A stretch of 64,000 nucleotides of DNA from Flavihumibacter solisilvae (GTDB lineage: Bacteria > Bacteroidota > Bacteroidia > Chitinophagales > Chitinophagaceae). The translations under genes and the position numbers were made by a program. Location: contig NZ_JSVC01000007.1 of assembly GCF_000814475.1 (NCBI RefSeq), forward strand, positions 1 to 64,000, in the 5' to 3' direction. The notes under the pieces are model-generated. The model had not been told where the DNA came from. It ran no database searches and saw nothing but the letters and a program-made list of their open reading frames with translations. Shown here piece after piece: positions 36,052 to 45,851 of the stretch (position 1 is its first letter; each line of letters begins with the position of its first letter).

Positions 36052-37329
36052 CTATTGCAGCACTTTTTCCATTTGCATACTGCGTGAGCCTTTGATCAGC
36101 AGGTACGTGTTATTGAAGGTCTGACCGCGGAACCAGTCACGGGCCTCCGCACTGTTTTCAAGCTGAATAAAAGGATGTTTGATCTTCCGGAAATCGCCGC
36201 CGACAAGCACAACAGATTTCCAGTTAAATTTCTCAATGAAGGAAACTATTGCCCGGTGTTCATCAAGGCTTTCTTCACCAAGCTCTGCCATCGCTCCAAG
36301 CATCAGCACTTTATCTTCGGCGTGTAACCGCGCGAAGTTGTCAATGGCCGCACGCATGCTGCTGGGATTTGCATTGTAGGCATCCAGTATGAAATGATTA
36401 CCGTTTATCTCCATCAGCTGTGACCGGTTATTGGAAGGATGGTAGGCTTCAATGGCTTCCCGGATAAGCTTATCACTGATCCGGAAACTCTTACCGACCG
36501 TAACTGCAGCAAGCACATTCGGTAAGTTATAATCGCCTACGAGCTGCGTTTCAATGGCACCGGCTGAAGCGCCGGAATCGATCATTACTTTCAGGAAAGG
36601 TTCGCTCTGTAATGCGTGACCTGTTACTTCACCAGCAGTGACGCCATAATTGTGGATGACGGGAATTCCTTCACTCATTTGCCTGAGGTGCATATCATCC
36701 CATAAAACAAACGCAGTGCCTTTCGTGGCCCGCAGGTAATCAAATAGTTCTCCCTTTCCTTTCCTGACTCCTTCCACACCGCCAAAGCCTTCAAGGTGCG
36801 CCTTACCAACATTGGTGATCAATCCGTGTGTTGGTTCAGTGAACCTGCAGTAACTCTCAATTTCTTTCTGGTGATTGGCGCCCATTTCGATGACAGCCAT
36901 TTCAGCATCAGCTTTGATTCGAAGTATGGTAAGGGGGATTCCGATATGGTTATTCAGGTTGCCTTCAGTTGTATAAGTCCGGTAGGCGGCAGATAGCACA
37001 ACATGAACCAGTTCCTTGGTAGTTGTTTTCCCGTTGCTGCCGGTTATGGCAATGAAGGGTATATCAAACTGTTTGCGGTGGTGCAGCGCGAGCAGCTGGA
37101 GGGTGGTCAGCACGTCCTCTACCAATATAGTGCGATCGCCGGTGTGATACTCCGCTTCATCGATGATGGCATAAGCAGCTCCTGCGTCTAATGCTGACTG
37201 TGCAAATTTGTTTCCATTGAACTGGTCGCCTTTAAGTGCGAAAAAAAGGTCGCCCTGTTTTAGCTTCCGGGTGTCTGTCTGTACGGAAGGATATTGAAGA
37301 TAGATCTGGTAGAGTTGTGAAATGGCCAT
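36052..37329 (-). CDS. murF: UDP-N-acetylmuramoyl-tripeptide--D-alanyl-D-alanine ligase
   Basis: A 425-residue Mur ligase that adds D-Ala-D-Ala to the murein precursor. All family motifs are intact: ITGSNGKTTTKEL (ATP), NNHIGIPLT, EMGANHQKEI, KGKGELF (carbamylated Lys) and DAYNANPSSM. This contrasts with the fused MurF-like domain at 8.7 kb. The frame runs 24 codons upstream through an AT-rich leader, but MAISQLYQIYL is the start. It lies after gldJ on the same strand, separated by a terminator; gldJ-murF adjacency is common in Bacteroidota. Confidence 0.95.
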   Translation of the reverse strand: MAISQLYQIYLQYPSVQTDTRKLKQGDLFFALKGDQFNGNKFAQSALDAGAAYAIIDEAEYHTGDRTILVEDVLTTLQLLALHHRKQFDIPFIAITGSNGKTTTKELVHVVLSAAYRTYTTEGNLNNHIGIPLTILRIKADAEMAVIEMGANHQKEIESYCRFTEPTHGLITNVGKAHLEGFGGVEGVRKGKGELFDYLRATKGTAFVLWDDMHLRQMSEGIPVIHNYGVTAGEVTGHALQSEPFLKVMIDSGASAGAIETQLVGDYNLPNVLAAVTVGKSFRISDKLIREAIEAYHPSNNRSQLMEINGNHFILDAYNANPSSMRAAIDNFARLHAEDKVLMLGAMAELGEESLDEHRAIVSFIEKFNWKSVVLVGGDFRKIKHPFIQLENSAEARDWFRGQTFNNTYLLIKGSRSMQMEKVLQ

Positions 37330-37390
37330 GGGCAAAGAAAAGTAAAAAGTGAAAAGTAAAAAGTAAAAATTGTGGGAGCATTCCAGAAAC

Positions 37391-37422
37391 AAAAAAGCCA
37401 TTCCGACCGGAATGGCTTTTTT
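37391..37422. terminator. Bidirectional terminator between gldJ and murF
   Basis: A perfect 14-bp stem (37391-37404 with 37409-37422) around a GACC loop, with A6 on the left and T6 on the right. On the minus strand it ends gldJ before murF. Confidence 0.85.
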
Positions 37423-37441
37423 GTTTTGGCTATCTTATCCC

Positions 37442-39016
37442 TTAGCGTTTGCGGGAGTTTTGTCTTCTTGGTTTGTAGTTGATACCGGTCTTGCGGCCGT
37501 TACCTTCAGGACTACCTACGCGGTCCATAGCACAACGGAAACCTACAGTGCTGCTTGCCACGTCTTCTTCCATGAATCGACGGGTACCAGGGCTCAGCCA
37601 ATAAGCGCGATCATTCCAGCTTCCGCCTTTGATCACCCTGCTCTTGTCGCTGATCAGTGTAGTAAGACCGTAGCCGTAGTTCACGCCCTGCAGCAGTGAG
37701 TCACCATCGAGGTAGTTGATGACATTACCTTTCTGGTAGTTACGACGGTTTTTGCTTTCTTCATCAGTAACGAAACGGTTCTTGATACGACCAAGGCTGT
37801 CTCTTTCAATGGCACCGGTAGCACTGTCTTTGTAAACAGTCTCGTAACGGTTACCACGATAAGGAGCAACATCATCAACGTCTGTCAGAGACAACGGACG
37901 ATAAACGTCGGCAGTCCACTCGTTAACGTTACCGCTCATGTTATAGATACCGAATCCGTTCGGGTAGAAGGAGGTAACCGGTGCAGTGTACACAGCGCGG
38001 TCGTTCAGACCACCTGCAACACCCATGTTATCACCGGAACCGCGCTTGAAGTTAGCGAGGAATGTACCCTGCCAGCTTCCGCGGCGTGTATCACGCATTC
38101 CGTTCACGTTATTGCTCCAGGAATAAACTTGCTTGTTGGCGATAAGTTCCTCACCACGCTTTCCTTCTTTCTTGGAAGGTTGCGGGTTCTGGTTTACATA
38201 ACCAAGGGCAGCATATTCCCACTCAGCTTCTGTCGGAAGGCGATAGCCTGGTAACAGGATCCCGTCTTCGAAAGTAACGTTGGTACGTGGTGTACCGTTG
38301 GGGTTCTTAAGTGTGTTCTTTTTAGAACGGGCAGCTTTACCAGGAGTAGCCTGGAATTCACCTGCCAGGTATGATTTGGTGTTGAAGTTTTCTTCAGCGA
38401 TACCACTGATGTTCTTCAGTGATTTTTCGTTGATGAAACCTCTTTTGATCAGTTCAAGTTCGTTTACCCTGTCGGTTCTCCAGAGACAGAAATCGTTCGC
38501 CTGTTTCCAGGTTACACCTACAACAGGATAGTAGTTATATGACGGGTGGCGGAAATAATATTCAACCAGTGGCTCGTTATAAGCGAGTTCACTGCGCCAA
38601 ACCAGCGTATCAGGAAGAGCTGCGTTACGGATCGCCTGGTGCTCATCACCATCAAACACATTATTGATCCAGTACAGGTATTCACGGTAGTGAACGTTGG
38701 CCACTTCCGATTTGTCAATGTAGAAAGAGTTAACTGTTACACGGCGGGGAGGGTTGTTCCAGTCACCCATTACATCTTCTTCAGAAGCACCCATGGTGAA
38801 GGTACCACCCTGAACGAAAACGAGACCCGGACCTGTCCGCTGCTCTTTTTCTTTGGAAACCTGGTAACCACCCTGGTTTTTATCATTATAGTTCCAGCCG
38901 GTTACATCTGATTTTTCCGGTTTCTTTTTAAACAATCCCCCGTTTTTACACGATGCCACCAGGACTGTGCAGGATACGAGAATCGTTAGGTTTTTCCAGT
39001 TCATATTGATAGCCAT
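37442..39016 (-). CDS. gldJ: Gliding motility / T9SS lipoprotein GldJ
   Basis: A 524-residue lipoprotein (lipobox LVASC, Cys23; start could be Met5 instead). The mature protein is a formylglycine-generating-enzyme-like (SUMF1) fold: PGLVFVQGGTFTMGASEEDV, NSFYIDKSEVANVHYREYLYW, YRLPTEAEWEYAALGY, NMSGNVNEWTADVY and VIKGGSWNDRAYW. GldJ is required for gliding and stabilises GldK in the T9SS outer-membrane ring. It is divergent from porU with 149 bases between, the conserved T9SS neighbourhood. Confidence 0.93.
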   Translation of the reverse strand: MAINMNWKNLTILVSCTVLVASCKNGGLFKKKPEKSDVTGWNYNDKNQGGYQVSKEKEQRTGPGLVFVQGGTFTMGASEEDVMGDWNNPPRRVTVNSFYIDKSEVANVHYREYLYWINNVFDGDEHQAIRNAALPDTLVWRSELAYNEPLVEYYFRHPSYNYYPVVGVTWKQANDFCLWRTDRVNELELIKRGFINEKSLKNISGIAEENFNTKSYLAGEFQATPGKAARSKKNTLKNPNGTPRTNVTFEDGILLPGYRLPTEAEWEYAALGYVNQNPQPSKKEGKRGEELIANKQVYSWSNNVNGMRDTRRGSWQGTFLANFKRGSGDNMGVAGGLNDRAVYTAPVTSFYPNGFGIYNMSGNVNEWTADVYRPLSLTDVDDVAPYRGNRYETVYKDSATGAIERDSLGRIKNRFVTDEESKNRRNYQKGNVINYLDGDSLLQGVNYGYGLTTLISDKSRVIKGGSWNDRAYWLSPGTRRFMEEDVASSTVGFRCAMDRVGSPEGNGRKTGINYKPRRQNSRKR

Positions 39017-39165
39017 TTAAGCCGGTTTTAGACTGTAATAACGGGAGACAGTCCCGGTTATTGTGTATTTTTTGAAAAAGCTGACTGCGAATATAGCGAG
39101 ATTACCAGTTCAAATGCCCCGTAGACACGCAAAAGGCCCGGGGATTATACTATTTTTGAAAGGCT

Positions 39166-42100
39166 ATGCTGCTTACGCTGAGAATTGTATTGGTAACCAT
39201 TTTCTTTTCTCTGTCCGGTTCCCTTTCCGCGCAGCGGCAATACTCTGCACATTCTGTCCTGGCCACCGGAAACTGGTTCCGGATCGCCATTCCGCACCAT
39301 GGTATATACAAATTGGATGCCGCCTTCTTAAAGCATGCGGGAATATCGTTGCCATTTCCTTCAGCACAGCTCCGGATCTTCGGGAAGGCCGGCGGGCAGC
39401 CCGCTGAAGCCTGCGCATTGCCTTATGCTGACGACCTGCACGAACTGGCCATCGCCAGGGAAGATGGCGGTGACGGGATCTTTAATGACGGAGATCGTTT
39501 TATTTTTTACGCCGAAGGGGCAACCGGCTGGAAGCGGGATCCTGCCAATAAACGATTCACTGCAGTTCACAATCTTTATAGCGATTCAACCTACCTGTAT
39601 GTGACTGTCGGTGGAGTGGGAAAAACAGTTGAAACCGGCGGAACTTCCGCGCCCGTTACTCACCAGGTCGATCATTATCAATACCGTTTCTATTACGAAA
39701 AAGATGCATTCAATCTTTTGTCGAGCGGGAAGGAATGGTACGGTGAAAGGTTTCTTGCCGGGGACGGAACAACAATAGCGATCGATCCGGCGATTCCCCA
39801 GTTGGCTCCCGGTGGAGCGGCCACACTGGTTTCCTCAGTTGCGGCAAGATCTGTCGGAAGTCCTTCAACTTTTGACATTAAATATGGTGGTGCACAGGTA
39901 CTGGAACACAGCATCGCAGCCGTGGGATCTTCCGGACTTGATCTTTTTGCGCGGGATGACATCCGCGAAACAGATTTCATTCCCGGCGGGACTTCGGCGC
40001 TTAGCTACAGTTTTCAGTCTTCGAATGCCTCTGCGATGGGTTGGTTGAATAATGTAACAGTAATAGCAGATTGCCGGCTACAATATGCCAGGCAGCAACT
40101 CGGCTTCAGGACATGGGCAGGTGCCGGAACTGGCAGGGTTGCAAAATATCAATTGACTGGTGGAACCGGCAGTATGCAGGTATGGCGCGTAACGGAGCCC
40201 TTTGGCCCGGTGAAGATGGCGCTTACACTTAATGGCGGTGAAGCAGTGTTTACCGATGCACATGAAAACCCCGAGGAATACATTGCTTTCGAAGATGCCA
40301 TGACACCGGTTTTTAAGGGTGCTGTCCCCAACCAGGATTTGCACGGGGCAGCAATTCCTCAAATGGTGATCGTTACTCATCCCGGCTTAGCAGCTGCCGC
40401 CAACCGGCTTGCTTCCTGGCACCGGCAGCACGATGGAATTTCAAGTCTTGTCGTGAATGCAGAACAGGTGTTTAATGAGTTTTCCGGGGGACAACCCAAC
40501 CCTGTTGCCATCCGTGATTTCATCAAAATGTTATATGATCGTGCTGGAGGAAACAGTGAGAATGCACCACGTTATCTATTATTATTAGGCGACGCCAGCT
40601 ACGACTTTAAATACCGGATCCCCGGAAATAACAATAAGGTCCCGACATACCAGGGCAGCTATTCACTTGATCCCCTCGCCACCTATGCAAGTGATGACTT
40701 CTTCGGTTTCCTCGATGATCATGAGGACATTAATTCAGGGCTGGTGACAAATCTTCTCGACATCGGTATCGGGCGGATCCCGGTGGAAACCGAAACCGTG
40801 GCAAATGATTATATAGACAAGGTGATCATGTATCATGATCCGTCCGCAAGAGGTGCATGGCGGAATGATCTCACCTTCATTGCAGATGATGAAGACTTCA
40901 ATCTGCACGTCCAGGATGCGGAGGAACTTGTATCCCGTTCCCTTGCGGAAAACAACAGGTTCCTGGCTGACAAGATCTATCTCGACGCTTTCCGGCAGTC
41001 GGGTGATGCGGCAGGAGCGCGTTACCCGGCAGTTAACCAGGCAATCAGCGACAGGATGCAGCGTGGAACACTCATCTGGAATTACAGCGGACATGGCAGC
41101 TACAGGCGCCTTGCAGAAGAAGTTGTACTGGAACAGCCGATAGTTGACGCCTGGGACCAGAAAGGCCGCCTGCCGTTATTTGTAACCGCGACCTGCGATT
41201 TCGCGCCCTATGATAATCCTGCCATCAGCTCACTGGGGGAATACCTGCTGGTAAAACCGCGGGCGGGTGCCATTGCGCTGATGACGACCACGAGACTGGT
41301 ATTTTCCTTCAGCAACCGTATCATGAATGCTAATTACCTGGAAGCAGCCCTCCAGCGGCTCCCCGAAGGTAGGTACCGGACTCTGGGAGAAGCGGTCATG
41401 GTTGCGAAGAACATTACCTACCAGCGATCAGGCGATGTATTCAATAACCTGAAATTCACACTGCTTGGAGATCCGGCATTGACATTGGCCTTTCCCCGGT
41501 ATGATGTGGTGACTACTCATATAAATGATAAGGCTGTTTCTTCAACAGCCGATACGGTTAACGCATTACAGAAAATCACCATCAAAGGCATGGTGACTGA
41601 CGGCAACGGGCAACCGAAACCAGGTTTTAACGGTACTGTGTTCCCGCTGGTGATGGACCAGTCATATGAAAAGCAGACACTGGCCAATGATGCCACGAGC
41701 TTGAAGCAGGATTTCGAAGCCCAGGACCGGTACCTGTTTAAAGGCAAGGCAACAGTTAAGAACGGCTTATTCAGCTTCTCTTTCGTGGTGCCGAAAGATG
41801 TTACCTATACAGCCGGAAGAATGAGGATCAGTTATTATGCAATGGACAGTCTCACAGATGCACATGGCGCATATGACCGGCTCGTGGTTGCAGGATCGGA
41901 TGTGCCACCCGCGGACAGGGAAGGCCCCCAAATCAATGCCTGGCTCAATGACAGCAGTTTCCACGATGGTGGACTTTCTTCCGAAACGCCGGCACTTCTG
42001 CTCCACCTGCAGGACACGTCAGGCATCAATATTTTAGGAAACGGGATCGGGCATGATATTACAGTTATGATTGATGAGGATCCATCACATATATATATAC

Positions 42101-42570
42101 TGAATGGATTTTTCGAGGCAGATACCGACACCTATCGCAGCGGCAGCCTCGTTTTCCGGTTGCCGGAATTGAAAGAGGGTAAGCATAAAATGCGGATCAA
42201 GGCCTGGGATGTGCTGAATAACAGCAATGAATATGACCTGAATTTCATGGTCAGATCAAGGAACAACCTGGTGTTGGGAGAGTCGCGTGTGTGGCCCAAC
42301 CCTTCGGCAGGACCGGTTCGTTTTATGATCGAACACAACAATGATGGTAGTATCCTTGACACTGAAATACAGTTGTTTTCAATGAATGGCAGTTTCGTAA
42401 AAACCCTTAAGGGTACAATAATTGCCTATGGTAACCGTTCCTACATGGATTGGAACGGCAAGGATAACAGGGGTAATCCTGTTTCGCCTGGTATTTATGT
42501 ATACAGGATCATTGTCAGAACAGCAGATGGCCGGCAGGCTATTGCGGTGAAGAAACTGGTCAGGTTATAG
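39166..42570 (+). CDS. porU: T9SS C-terminal signal peptidase PorU
   Basis: A 1134-residue secreted gingipain-like (C25) sortase that removes the C-terminal sorting domain of T9SS cargo and attaches cargo to anionic lipopolysaccharide. Signal peptide 1-22. The catalytic pair is His643 (NYSGHGSYR) and Cys677 (FVTATCDFAPYDNP). After Ig-like domains the C-terminus has a FlgD-like unit (VWPNPSAGPVRF ... GKDNRGNPVSPGIYVYRI). It precedes porV in the same direction and is divergent from gldJ. Confidence 0.93.
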   Translation: MLLTLRIVLVTIFFSLSGSLSAQRQYSAHSVLATGNWFRIAIPHHGIYKLDAAFLKHAGISLPFPSAQLRIFGKAGGQPAEACALPYADDLHELAIAREDGGDGIFNDGDRFIFYAEGATGWKRDPANKRFTAVHNLYSDSTYLYVTVGGVGKTVETGGTSAPVTHQVDHYQYRFYYEKDAFNLLSSGKEWYGERFLAGDGTTIAIDPAIPQLAPGGAATLVSSVAARSVGSPSTFDIKYGGAQVLEHSIAAVGSSGLDLFARDDIRETDFIPGGTSALSYSFQSSNASAMGWLNNVTVIADCRLQYARQQLGFRTWAGAGTGRVAKYQLTGGTGSMQVWRVTEPFGPVKMALTLNGGEAVFTDAHENPEEYIAFEDAMTPVFKGAVPNQDLHGAAIPQMVIVTHPGLAAAANRLASWHRQHDGISSLVVNAEQVFNEFSGGQPNPVAIRDFIKMLYDRAGGNSENAPRYLLLLGDASYDFKYRIPGNNNKVPTYQGSYSLDPLATYASDDFFGFLDDHEDINSGLVTNLLDIGIGRIPVETETVANDYIDKVIMYHDPSARGAWRNDLTFIADDEDFNLHVQDAEELVSRSLAENNRFLADKIYLDAFRQSGDAAGARYPAVNQAISDRMQRGTLIWNYSGHGSYRRLAEEVVLEQPIVDAWDQKGRLPLFVTATCDFAPYDNPAISSLGEYLLVKPRAGAIALMTTTRLVFSFSNRIMNANYLEAALQRLPEGRYRTLGEAVMVAKNITYQRSGDVFNNLKFTLLGDPALTLAFPRYDVVTTHINDKAVSSTADTVNALQKITIKGMVTDGNGQPKPGFNGTVFPLVMDQSYEKQTLANDATSLKQDFEAQDRYLFKGKATVKNGLFSFSFVVPKDVTYTAGRMRISYYAMDSLTDAHGAYDRLVVAGSDVPPADREGPQINAWLNDSSFHDGGLSSETPALLLHLQDTSGINILGNGIGHDITVMIDEDPSHIYILNGFFEADTDTYRSGSLVFRLPELKEGKHKMRIKAWDVLNNSNEYDLNFMVRSRNNLVLGESRVWPNPSAGPVRFMIEHNNDGSILDTEIQLFSMNGSFVKTLKGTIIAYGNRSYMDWNGKDNRGNPVSPGIYVYRIIVRTADGRQAIAVKKLVRL

Positions 42571-42737
42571 TGAATTGTATTTTTTATTATTATTTTAGCG
42601 GCTTATAGAGAAATATTTACCCAAAGATCTTATTGAAACGACCAGGCAACCCTGAACTGTTCAAAGGGTAATATCTCTTTGTGTTATACGGGCCAATCGG
42701 GCGTTTCATGTGAATCAAAAACGAAAGAAACCATCAC

Positions 42738-43916
42738 ATGAAACTAAAGTCTCTCAAACTGACTTTAATGTTGTTCGCTGGCGGACTCCTTACTGGTGAA
42801 GCTTTTTCACAGAGTAATGCACCCACCGAAATCAATGTCGTAACTACTGCAGTTCCCTTTTTGCGCATATCTCCTGATGCCCGTTCCGGTGGAATGGGTG
42901 AAGTTGGAATAGCCACGTCGCCTGATGTTAACTCTCCCTTCTGGAACCTTGCCAAAACCCCTTTTAATGAAAGTAAGGGTGCGGTTGGCCTGACCTATAC
43001 GCCATGGCTCAAACGGCTTGGGCTAAACGATGTATACCTGGCATCACTAAGCGGTTACTATAAACTTGATGACATCCAGGCTATCTCTACCTCCATGCGT
43101 TATTTTAACCTGGGGAATATTGTACTGACCGATTTCTCCGGCAATGATATCGGGAATACCCGTCCACGCGAATTTGGGGTGGATTTTGGTTACTCCCGCA
43201 AACTGTCTGATAAAGTCGGATTGGGAATCGCATTAAGATATATCTATTCCAACCTCGTTGGTGGACAGAACGTTAACGGTACTACCTACAAGGCCGGGAA
43301 TTCAGTTGCAGGCGACCTGAGCTTCTATTATAATGGTGCAAACGAAGCTGGCAATGGTTTCTCTGCGGGAGCTACGCTTACCAACCTTGGAACCAAGATC
43401 GGTTATACTACCGATGCCAACCAGAAAGATTTCATTCCTGCCAACCTCGGACTTGGCGCTGCATATACCAAGGTATTTGACGAAAGCAATAAGATCACTT
43501 TCGGAATGGATTTCAATAAGTTAATGGTTCCTACTCCTCCTTTACAGGGCGACTCTGTGGGTCTTGCCGAATACCGGTCGAAGTCGGTGGTTAACAGCTG
43601 GTTCAGCTCTTTCACCGATGCACCGGGCGGTTTCAGCGAAGAACTGCGTGAGTGGACGATCTCTACCGGGGCGGAATACTGGTACCAGAACCAGTTTGCA
43701 TTGCGTGCCGGTTATTTTTATGAGGACAAGACCAAAGGCAACCGGAAATATTTCACTCTTGGTGCCGGCCTCCGTTACAACGCATTCGGGTTAAACTTTG
43801 CGTATACAGTTCCTTCCGGCAGCGGTGTAAACCAGAATCCGCTTTCCAACACCCTCCGGTTCAGCCTGATCTTCGATTTCGGCGCTGGTGGCTCCGACAC
43901 TCCGTCTGAAGAATAA
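42738..43916 (+). CDS. porV: T9SS outer-membrane shuttle protein PorV
   Basis: A 392-residue outer-membrane beta-barrel of the FadL type. Signal peptide about 1-25. The N-terminal PFLRISPDARSGGMGEVGIATSPDVNSPFWNLAK is diagnostic of PorV/LptO. PorV collects cargo from the SprA translocon and hands it to PorU. It is 167 bases after porU and followed by two hairpins. Confidence 0.94.
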   Translation: MKLKSLKLTLMLFAGGLLTGEAFSQSNAPTEINVVTTAVPFLRISPDARSGGMGEVGIATSPDVNSPFWNLAKTPFNESKGAVGLTYTPWLKRLGLNDVYLASLSGYYKLDDIQAISTSMRYFNLGNIVLTDFSGNDIGNTRPREFGVDFGYSRKLSDKVGLGIALRYIYSNLVGGQNVNGTTYKAGNSVAGDLSFYYNGANEAGNGFSAGATLTNLGTKIGYTTDANQKDFIPANLGLGAAYTKVFDESNKITFGMDFNKLMVPTPPLQGDSVGLAEYRSKSVVNSWFSSFTDAPGGFSEELREWTISTGAEYWYQNQFALRAGYFYEDKTKGNRKYFTLGAGLRYNAFGLNFAYTVPSGSGVNQNPLSNTLRFSLIFDFGAGGSDTPSEE

Positions 43917-43940
43917 CAATATTTACAATCAAACTCTCAT

Positions 43941-43972
43941 AAACGTCCCGCATCTTTGCCGGGACGTTTTTA
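43941..43972 (+). terminator. Terminator after porV
   Basis: AAACGTCCCG (43941-43950) pairs with CGGGACGTTT (43960-43969) and is followed by TTA. Confidence 0.8.
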
Positions 43973-43979
43973 TTTCACC

Positions 43980-44016
43980 ACCCGTCGGGTGCCACCCGAC
44001 GGGTGAAATTTTTTTT
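43980..44016 (+). terminator. Second strong hairpin with T8, abutting the ispF start
   Basis: ACCCGTCGGGT (43980-43990) pairs perfectly with ACCCGACGGGT (43994-44004); GAAA and eight Ts (44009-44016) follow. The ispF ATG is at 44019. It looks like a full intrinsic terminator in the immediate leader of ispF. Confidence 0.75.
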
Positions 44017-44018
44017 GT

Positions 44019-44510
44019 ATGTACAGAATAGGATTTGGAATTGACTTTCACCAGCTGGCCGAAGGGCGGGACCTGGTAATTGGCGGCACTACTATACCCC
44101 ATCATAAAGGATCGCTTGGACACAGCGATGCAGATGTGCTGTTGCATGCCATTTGTGATGCCATGCTTGGTGCACTGGCACTCGGCGATATCGGCATGCA
44201 TTTTCCCAATAACGATCCGGCCTATAAAGGCATCGACAGCAAGATCCTGCTTAAAAAATGTTATGAGCTGGTACAGGCGAAAGGGTACAGCGTGGTAAAT
44301 GTCGACAGTACAGTTTGCCTCGAAGCGCCGAAGATCATGAAATATGCGCCTGCCATGAGGGAAATAATTTCAACATTGCTTCAGGTGACCATTGACGATA
44401 TTTCCATTAAAGCAACTACAACCGAAACAATGGGGTTTGCAGGAAGGGAAGAGGGACTGGTAGCTTATGCGTCGGTCTTGCTCACTAAAACGGGTACCCC
44501 TGCTGCCTGA
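44019..44510 (+). CDS. ispF: 2-C-methyl-D-erythritol 2,4-cyclodiphosphate synthase
   Basis: A 163-residue MEP-pathway enzyme for isoprenoid precursors. Zinc ligands are Asp9 and His11 (GIDFHQL) and His43 ([10 protein letters not shown]); LGHSDAD (34-39) and [10 protein letters not shown] are the other signatures, and [14 protein letters not shown] lies near the end. The start [11 protein letters not shown] matches the family. It heads an ispF-dut-DUF4292-EnvC run. Confidence 0.95.
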   Translation: MYRIGFGIDFHQLAEGRDLVIGGTTIPHHKGSLGHSDADVLLHAICDAMLGALALGDIGMHFPNNDPAYKGIDSKILLKKCYELVQAKGYSVVNVDSTVCLEAPKIMKYAPAMREIISTLLQVTIDDISIKATTTETMGFAGREEGLVAYASVLLTKTGTPAA

Positions 44511-44545
44511 GGCTTAATTGGCCGGTAAAAATTACCTTTGCGCCC

Positions 44546-44983
44546 ATGATCAACGTCAGAATAATAAATACTTCTTCGCATCCCCTGCCTGCCTATGCCA
44601 CTGCTGGATCGTCAGGAATGGACCTCCGGGCATCGATAACGTCGCCGATACAACTGCAGCCACTGGAAAGATCGTTAGTACCTACCGGATTGTTCATTGA
44701 ACTTCCGATTGGCTATGAAGCCCAGGTAAGGCCAAGAAGCGGCCTGGCCATTAAACAGGGCATCACCTGCCTGAATACACCGGGCACGATTGATGCAGAC
44801 TACCGGGGAGAAATCAAGGTAATCCTGATCAACCTTTCCAATGAAGAACAGACCATTATGCCTGGCGACCGCATTGCGCAAATGGTGGTTCAGCAGGTTG
44901 AACAGGTTAGCTGGGTGGAAGTGGAATCCCTTTCTTCAACGGAACGGAATGCCGGCGGATTCGGACATACGGGTAAATCTTAA
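44546..44983 (+). CDS. dut: dUTP diphosphatase
   Basis: A 145-residue trimeric dUTPase that keeps uracil out of DNA. The five motifs are [36 protein letters not shown] and [10 protein letters not shown]. Full length. A possible -7 box TACCTTTG lies at 44533-44540. It is 35 bases after ispF and 3 bases before the next gene. Confidence 0.96.
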   Translation: MINVRIINTSSHPLPAYATAGSSGMDLRASITSPIQLQPLERSLVPTGLFIELPIGYEAQVRPRSGLAIKQGITCLNTPGTIDADYRGEIKVILINLSNEEQTIMPGDRIAQMVVQQVEQVSWVEVESLSSTERNAGGFGHTGKS

Positions 44984-44986
44984 CTG

Positions 44987-45802
44987 ATGACAAGGCAGAT
45001 ATTTTTTTTTACAATAATTATAGCGTTGGCAGCCATAGGTTGTCGTACCACGAAAAAGATCAATACGGTTATCAGCAAAAAAGATTCGGCGCAGATCGTG
45101 CTGGTAGACTCACGTGCTGATTCCCTGCGGATGATTGATACCCTGATGATGGGTGTTGAAAAGAACCGGATCAATTACCAGACCTTTTCCGCGAAGATGA
45201 AAATGGATTACTGGGACAAAGACGGGAAGGGTCCGGACCTGACGGTATTCATCAGGATGCGGAAAGACAGCCTGATCTGGGTATCCATCAACGCGACTGT
45301 GTTCAGTTATGAGGCCTTCAGGGTATTGATCACGCCCGACAGTGTGAAGCTGCTGAATAAAAAGGATAAGGTAGTGCAATTGAGATCAGTGAACTACCTG
45401 CAGGAGGTTGCGGGCATTCCCTTTGATTTTAAAACACTGCAGGACCTGATCATCGGCAATCCCATCTTTATTGACTCAAATATTGTTTCCTATAAAAACG
45501 AAGCCAATACGATTTCACTGCTCAGTATTGGTGGTATGTTCAAAAACCTGATCACGGTAAATAAAGAAAGTTTCCTCGTTCAACACATCAAGCTCGATGA
45601 TGTGAATGTTACCCGGAACCGGACCTGCAACCTGTCGTACAGCGGATATAATGGTGTTGCCGGCTTCCCGTTTGCCACATTCCGGAAAATAAGTCTCGCA
45701 GAGAAGTCAAAAATTGACGTCGAGCTTGAGTACAAGCAATTCAGCTTTAACGAAAGTTTAAACTACCCTTTCTCGGTTCCGAAAAATTATACGGTGCAGT
45801 AA
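44987..45802 (+). CDS. DUF4292 lipoprotein
   Basis: A 271-residue lipoprotein (lipobox AAIGC, Cys19). The mature part resembles a LolA/LppX-type open beta-barrel (NYQTFSAKMKMDYWDKDGKGPDLTVFIRMRKDSLIWVS). The DUF4292 family is common in Bacteroidota and has no proven role; a lipid or lipoprotein carrier function is plausible. It lies 3 bases after dut and 49 before the EnvC-like gene. Confidence 0.88.
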   Translation: MTRQIFFFTIIIALAAIGCRTTKKINTVISKKDSAQIVLVDSRADSLRMIDTLMMGVEKNRINYQTFSAKMKMDYWDKDGKGPDLTVFIRMRKDSLIWVSINATVFSYEAFRVLITPDSVKLLNKKDKVVQLRSVNYLQEVAGIPFDFKTLQDLIIGNPIFIDSNIVSYKNEANTISLLSIGGMFKNLITVNKESFLVQHIKLDDVNVTRNRTCNLSYSGYNGVAGFPFATFRKISLAEKSKIDVELEYKQFSFNESLNYPFSVPKNYTVQ

Positions 45803-45815
45803 TCGTTAGGGGATT

Positions 45816-45823
45816 TATATTTG
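45816..45823 (+). promoter_or_regulatory. Possible -7 box before the EnvC-like gene
   Basis: TATATTTG fits the TAnnTTTG consensus, 28 bases before the ATG. No matching -33 TTG is seen. Confidence 0.3.
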
Positions 45824-45851
45824 AACACATTCGTCCACTAATCGAAAAAGC

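Noticed and set aside
37330-37401. N-terminal extension of murF reading through the AT-rich leader
   Set aside because: The extra residues are Phe/Leu/Tyr-rich translations of an AT-rich repeat, and the canonical MurF start follows.
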